Shown here: piece after piece, positions 60,343 through 64,000 of the stretch | Position numbering within the stretch: the first letter of the stretch is position 1 | Layout of the letters: every line of letters starts with the position of its first letter | Assembly (NCBI RefSeq): GCF_904846645.1 | Contig: NZ_CAJHBO010000010.1 | Span: 1 to 64,000 of the forward strand | Length of the DNA: 64,000 nucleotides | Direction of reading: 5' to 3' | From: Psychrobacter sp. Pi2-1 | GTDB taxonomy: Bacteria > Pseudomonadota > Gammaproteobacteria > Pseudomonadales > Moraxellaceae | Position numbers and translations under genes: made by a program | The notes under the pieces: generated by a model | What the model was told of the DNA's origin: nothing | Seen by the model: only the letters and a program-made list of their open reading frames with translations | Database searches by the model: none

Positions 60343-63300
60343 ATGATTCCAACGACGACCTCACCAACCGATTCTCATACCGATACCGCCTCTACCTCCT
60401 CGTCCGCTAATGACTTTATATTAACACCACCTGCTGTATTTCCGTTTAAAGAGCAGCAACTAACCGCTCGTGCCCGTATTACTGAGCAGATGGCATCACG
60501 CATTTTGATGTTAGACGGTGCGATGGGTACGCAGATTCAGACCTATAAGTTAGAAGAAGCAGATTATCGTGGTGAGCGTTTTGCTGATATCGACCAAGAT
60601 GTACGCGGCAACAACGATCTACTGGTACTGACTCAGCCGCACATGATTAAAGACATTCATCACGATCATCTGCTAGCGGGTGCTGATATCATCGAGACCA
60701 ATACCTTTAACGGTACGCGTCTGTCGATGGCTGACTATGACATGCAGTACCTAGTGCCAGAACTAAATAGGACAGCAGCCAAGATTGCTAGAGCAGCGGC
60801 GGATGAATTTACCGCAAAAACGCCTGAGAAGCCGCGCTTCGTTGCGGGTGTTGTTGGCCCGACTTCACGCACGTGCTCACTATCGCCTGATGTCAATGAT
60901 CCTGCATTTCGTAATATTACCTTTGATGAGTTGGTACTCAACTACCGTGAAGCGACTTTGTGCCTGATAGAAGGCGGCGTCGATATTATTTTGATTGAAA
61001 CGATTTTTGATACGCTAAATGCCAAAGCGGCGATATTTGCGATCACTGGTGTATTTGACGATATTGGCTTTGAGTTGCCAATCATGATTTCGGGTACGAT
61101 TACCGATGCGTCAGGTCGCACGCTATCTGGTCAAACAGCTGAGGCGTTTTATAACTCTATCCGCCATGCAAAGCCTCTATCCGTTGGATTTAACTGTGCG
61201 CTTGGTGCTGATGCGCTACGTCCACACATCCAAACGCTATCGAATATCGCTGATACCTTTGTCTCTGCGCATCCAAACGCTGGTCTGCCCAATGAGTTTG
61301 GTGAGTATGACGAAACTGCTGAAGAAACGGCTGCCTTACTTGAAGGTTTTGCCAAAGCAGGCATCTTAAATATTGTCGGCGGCTGCTGTGGTACGACGCC
61401 TGAGCATATCCGTCAAATCGCTAAAGTAGTGGCGAATTATCCGCCGCGTGTCATTCCTGAGATAGCGCCTGCCTGCCGGCTATCAGGTCTAGAGCCATTC
61501 ACCATCAACTCTGATAGTCTGTTTGTCAATGTCGGTGAACGTACCAACGTTACAGGCTCAAAAAAATTCTTGCGCTTGATTAAAACCGAAGCCTATACCG
61601 AAGCGCTCGATGTCGCTCGCGATCAGGTCGAAGGTGGCGCGCAAATCGTTGATATCAATATGGACGAAGGCATGCTCGACTCCAAGCAGGCGATGATTCA
61701 CTTCGTCAATTTGGTCTCAGGGGAACCAGATATCAGCCGTGTACCACTAATGATTGACTCGTCCAAATGGGACATTATCGAAGAAGGCCTAAAGCGTACG
61801 CAGGGCAAATCTGTCGTCAACTCCATTTCATTAAAAGAAGGTCACGCTGAGTTCGTTGAACGTGCCAAATTATGCATGCGTTATGGTGCCGCGATTATCG
61901 TCATGGCATTTGATGAAGACGGACAGGCTGACACTTACGAACGTAAGATTGAAATATCTAAACGCAGCTATGACGTACTGGTCAACGAAGTGGGCTTCCC
62001 ATCAGAAGATATTATTTTTGATCCAAATATTTTCGCGGTTGCCACGGGTATCACCGAGCATAATAACTACGGCGCTGACTTTATTAATGCCACACGTTGG
62101 ATTACGGAAAATCTACCAAATGCCATGGTCTCAGGTGGGGTGTCCAACGTGTCGTTTAGTTTCCGTGGTAACCCAATCCGTGAAGCGATCAACTCCGTAT
62201 TCTTATACCACGCGATCAAAAACGGTCTGACCATGGGTATCGTCAACCCAGCCATGCTTGAGCTGTACGATGATATTCCAAAGGAAGCCCGTGACGCTAT
62301 CGAAGACGTCATGCTCAACCGCAATCAAGGTGAAACTGGTCAAGATGCCACTGAACGTCTAATGACCGTCGCTGAAAACTACCAAGATGGCGGCAAGAAA
62401 AAAGACAGTACTGTCGATATGAGCTGGCGCGAAGGCACGGTAGAAGAACGCATCGCCCACGCACTAGTCAAAGGCGTGACGACCTTTATCGAAGCGGATA
62501 CCAAAGAAGCATGGGAGAAGTACCCTAAACCGCTAGAAGTCATCGAAGGGCCACTCATGGACGGTATGAATATCGTCGGTGATCTATTCGGTGCTGGTAA
62601 AATGTTCCTCCCGCAAGTCGTGAAATCTGCTCGCGTGATGAAGCAGTCCGTCGCATGGCTAAACCCATATATCGAAGCGGAAAAAGTCGAAGGCGAAGTC
62701 AAAGGTAAAATCCTAATGGCAACCGTCAAAGGCGACGTGCATGATATCGGCAAAAACATCGTCGGCGTGGTGCTTGGCTGTAACGGCTATGATATCGTCG
62801 ATTTGGGCGTGATGGTACCTTGTGAAAAAATCCTCGATACTGCCATCGCAGAAAAAGTCGATATCATCGGTCTGTCTGGTCTGATTACCCCAAGTCTCGA
62901 TGAGATGGTCTATGTCGCCAAGCAAATGCAAGAGCGCGGCATGACACTACCATTGATGATCGGCGGTGCAACGACGTCGAAAGCGCATACTGCCGTCAAG
63001 GTCGAGCCGCAATATCAAAACGATGGCGTCATCTATGTATCGGATGCTTCGCGCTCAGTCGGTGTGGTGACCAAATTACTATCAAAAGAACACCGTCAAG
63101 CGCTCATCGATGAGACACGCGAAGAGTATGTCAAAGTGCGTGAGCGTCTGGCTAAGCGTCAACCAAAAGCTGCCAAAGTCACCTATGCCGAATCAGTCAA
63201 GATTGGCTTTCAGTATGATTGGAAAAACTATGTGCCACCAGTGCCAAATAAGCTAGGACAAGTGATATTGGATGACTATCCGATCAGCAATTTGCTGCCT

Positions 63301-64000
63301 TATATTGACTGGACACCGTTCTTTATCTCTTGGGGTCTGACCGGTAAATACCCGAAAATATTGCAAGATGATGTGGTTGGTGAAGCGGCTCGCGATTTGT
63401 TTGAAAATGCAGAAGAGCTACTACAAAAGATGATTGATGAAAAATCAATCGTAGCGAAAGGTGTGTTTAAACTGATGCCAGCGCGCCGTACTGGCGCAGA
63501 TACCGTCACTGTATATGACAATGACCCACAAAATGGTGGTAAACCGACCTACCAGTTTGAGCACTTACGTCAGCAAAGCGACAAGGCAAGCGGCAAGCCT
63601 AACTTTAGCTTGGCAGACTTTATCTCACCATCAGACACCCACACTGATCACTTGGGCGGCTTTACTGTTTCTATCGTCGGTACAGAAGCACTGGCTGAGC
63701 AATACAAAGCAGCAGGCGATGACTATAATGCCATTATGGTACAGGCGCTGTCTGACCGCTTAGCTGAAGCATTTGCCGAACATTTACATGAGCTAATACG
63801 TAAAGAGTACTGGGGCTACCAACCAACCGAATCACTTACCAATGATGAGATGATTAAAGAAAAATACGTCGGTATCCGCCCAGCGCCTGGCTATCCGGCT
63901 TGCCCTGAGCATACCGAAAAAGGCAAATTGTTTGATTGGCTCGGTACGACCAGCGCTATCGGTACGACGCTCACCGAAAGCTATGCAATGTGGCCAGCAT
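60343..64000 (+). CDS. metH: Cobalamin-dependent methionine synthase, 3' end beyond window
   Basis: 1219 codons are visible from ATG at 60343 and the frame is open at the window edge; about the last 45 residues are missing. Homocysteine domain with zinc ligands Cys285, Cys348, Cys349 (FNC and GGCCG); folate domain near 385-650 ([16 protein letters not shown]); cap domain; cobalamin domain with His800 in [12 protein letters not shown]-reactivation domain from about 960 with [12 protein letters not shown]. It makes methionine from homocysteine and methyl-THF. The first 35 residues are a Thr/Ser/Asp-rich extension not seen in E. coli. Confidence 0.97.
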   Translation, partial: MIPTTTSPTDSHTDTASTSSSANDFILTPPAVFPFKEQQLTARARITEQMASRILMLDGAMGTQIQTYKLEEADYRGERFADIDQDVRGNNDLLVLTQPHMIKDIHHDHLLAGADIIETNTFNGTRLSMADYDMQYLVPELNRTAAKIARAAADEFTAKTPEKPRFVAGVVGPTSRTCSLSPDVNDPAFRNITFDELVLNYREATLCLIEGGVDIILIETIFDTLNAKAAIFAITGVFDDIGFELPIMISGTITDASGRTLSGQTAEAFYNSIRHAKPLSVGFNCALGADALRPHIQTLSNIADTFVSAHPNAGLPNEFGEYDETAEETAALLEGFAKAGILNIVGGCCGTTPEHIRQIAKVVANYPPRVIPEIAPACRLSGLEPFTINSDSLFVNVGERTNVTGSKKFLRLIKTEAYTEALDVARDQVEGGAQIVDINMDEGMLDSKQAMIHFVNLVSGEPDISRVPLMIDSSKWDIIEEGLKRTQGKSVVNSISLKEGHAEFVERAKLCMRYGAAIIVMAFDEDGQADTYERKIEISKRSYDVLVNEVGFPSEDIIFDPNIFAVATGITEHNNYGADFINATRWITENLPNAMVSGGVSNVSFSFRGNPIREAINSVFLYHAIKNGLTMGIVNPAMLELYDDIPKEARDAIEDVMLNRNQGETGQDATERLMTVAENYQDGGKKKDSTVDMSWREGTVEERIAHALVKGVTTFIEADTKEAWEKYPKPLEVIEGPLMDGMNIVGDLFGAGKMFLPQVVKSARVMKQSVAWLNPYIEAEKVEGEVKGKILMATVKGDVHDIGKNIVGVVLGCNGYDIVDLGVMVPCEKILDTAIAEKVDIIGLSGLITPSLDEMVYVAKQMQERGMTLPLMIGGATTSKAHTAVKVEPQYQNDGVIYVSDASRSVGVVTKLLSKEHRQALIDETREEYVKVRERLAKRQPKAAKVTYAESVKIGFQYDWKNYVPPVPNKLGQVILDDYPISNLLPYIDWTPFFISWGLTGKYPKILQDDVVGEAARDLFENAEELLQKMIDEKSIVAKGVFKLMPARRTGADTVTVYDNDPQNGGKPTYQFEHLRQQSDKASGKPNFSLADFISPSDTHTDHLGGFTVSIVGTEALAEQYKAAGDDYNAIMVQALSDRLAEAFAEHLHELIRKEYWGYQPTESLTNDEMIKEKYVGIRPAPGYPACPEHTEKGKLFDWLGTTSAIGTTLTESYAMWPA

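Overview
The window looks like chromosomal DNA of a Psychrobacter-like gammaproteobacterium (Moraxellaceae). The protein sequences, a Sec/Fas/AGCS gene set typical of that group, the moderate GC content with AT-rich spacers, and the classical S10-spc-alpha ribosomal order all point there. This is inferred by eye; no database search was possible.

Layout. (1) 1-4930 is a mobile, AT-rich region. It holds the tail of an IS630-like transposase, a three-gene tyrosine-recombinase module (first gene cut at its 5' end by the IS, then an intact 679-aa recombinase and a small helical protein), a complete EpmC-like EF-P hydroxylase gene, a repeat-rich presumed attachment region, and the 3' half of a second, resident-looking epmC that begins at its metal-binding HExxH motif. 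The picture is of a Tn554/GInt-type island inserted into epmC while carrying its own epmC. (2) 5162-5782 is a YciO/Sua5-family gene, separated by a bidirectional terminator from the ribosomal block. (3) 5893-19999, minus strand: alpha (rplQ-rpoA-rpsD-rpsK-rpsM), spc (rpmJ-secY-rplO-rpmD-rpsE-rplR-rplF-rpsH-rpsN-rplE-rplX-rplN) and S10 (rpsQ to rpsJ) operons. A good sigma70-type promoter can be seen at each operon boundary. (4) 20410-25733, minus strand: rng, maf, mreD, mreC, mreB, with a MITE-like 108-bp element and a hairpin between mreB and mreC. (5) 26425-29843, plus strand: gatC-gatA-gatB, then tRNA-Pro(GGG). (6) 30249-33208 is an accessory patch: an unrecognised coiled-coil protein, a tiny possible membrane protein, and DUF1853 and DUF2726 proteins. 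(7) 33460-40911, minus strand: SPOR/LysM protein, folC, accD, trpA, trpB, trpF, the conserved trp-acc-fol neighbourhood of gammaproteobacteria. (8) 41113-55278 is mixed housekeeping: photolyase with a hexanucleotide repeat, DUF4230 protein, proS, queF, an ABC-2 exporter pair, a cytochrome c, tRNA-Arg(CCG), a sirtuin, an adenine-deaminase-type enzyme, and a TPM-TPM-LemA envelope cluster. (9) 56235-64000: a sodium/alanine symporter, two fasciclin-domain lipoproteins with a relic of a third between them, and metH, which runs off the right edge.

How it works together. Most of the window is translation (ribosomal proteins, RNA polymerase alpha, SecY, GatCAB, ProS, tRNAs, RNase G) and cell-shape or envelope maintenance (MreBCD, SPOR, TPM/LemA, fasciclins). 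The most unusual part is the left end, where a recombinase module appears to have disrupted epmC, an EF-P modification gene, while supplying another copy. Secondary curiosities are the fasciclin relic, the MITE-like element, repeated terminator sequences, and the orphan genes behind tRNA-Pro.
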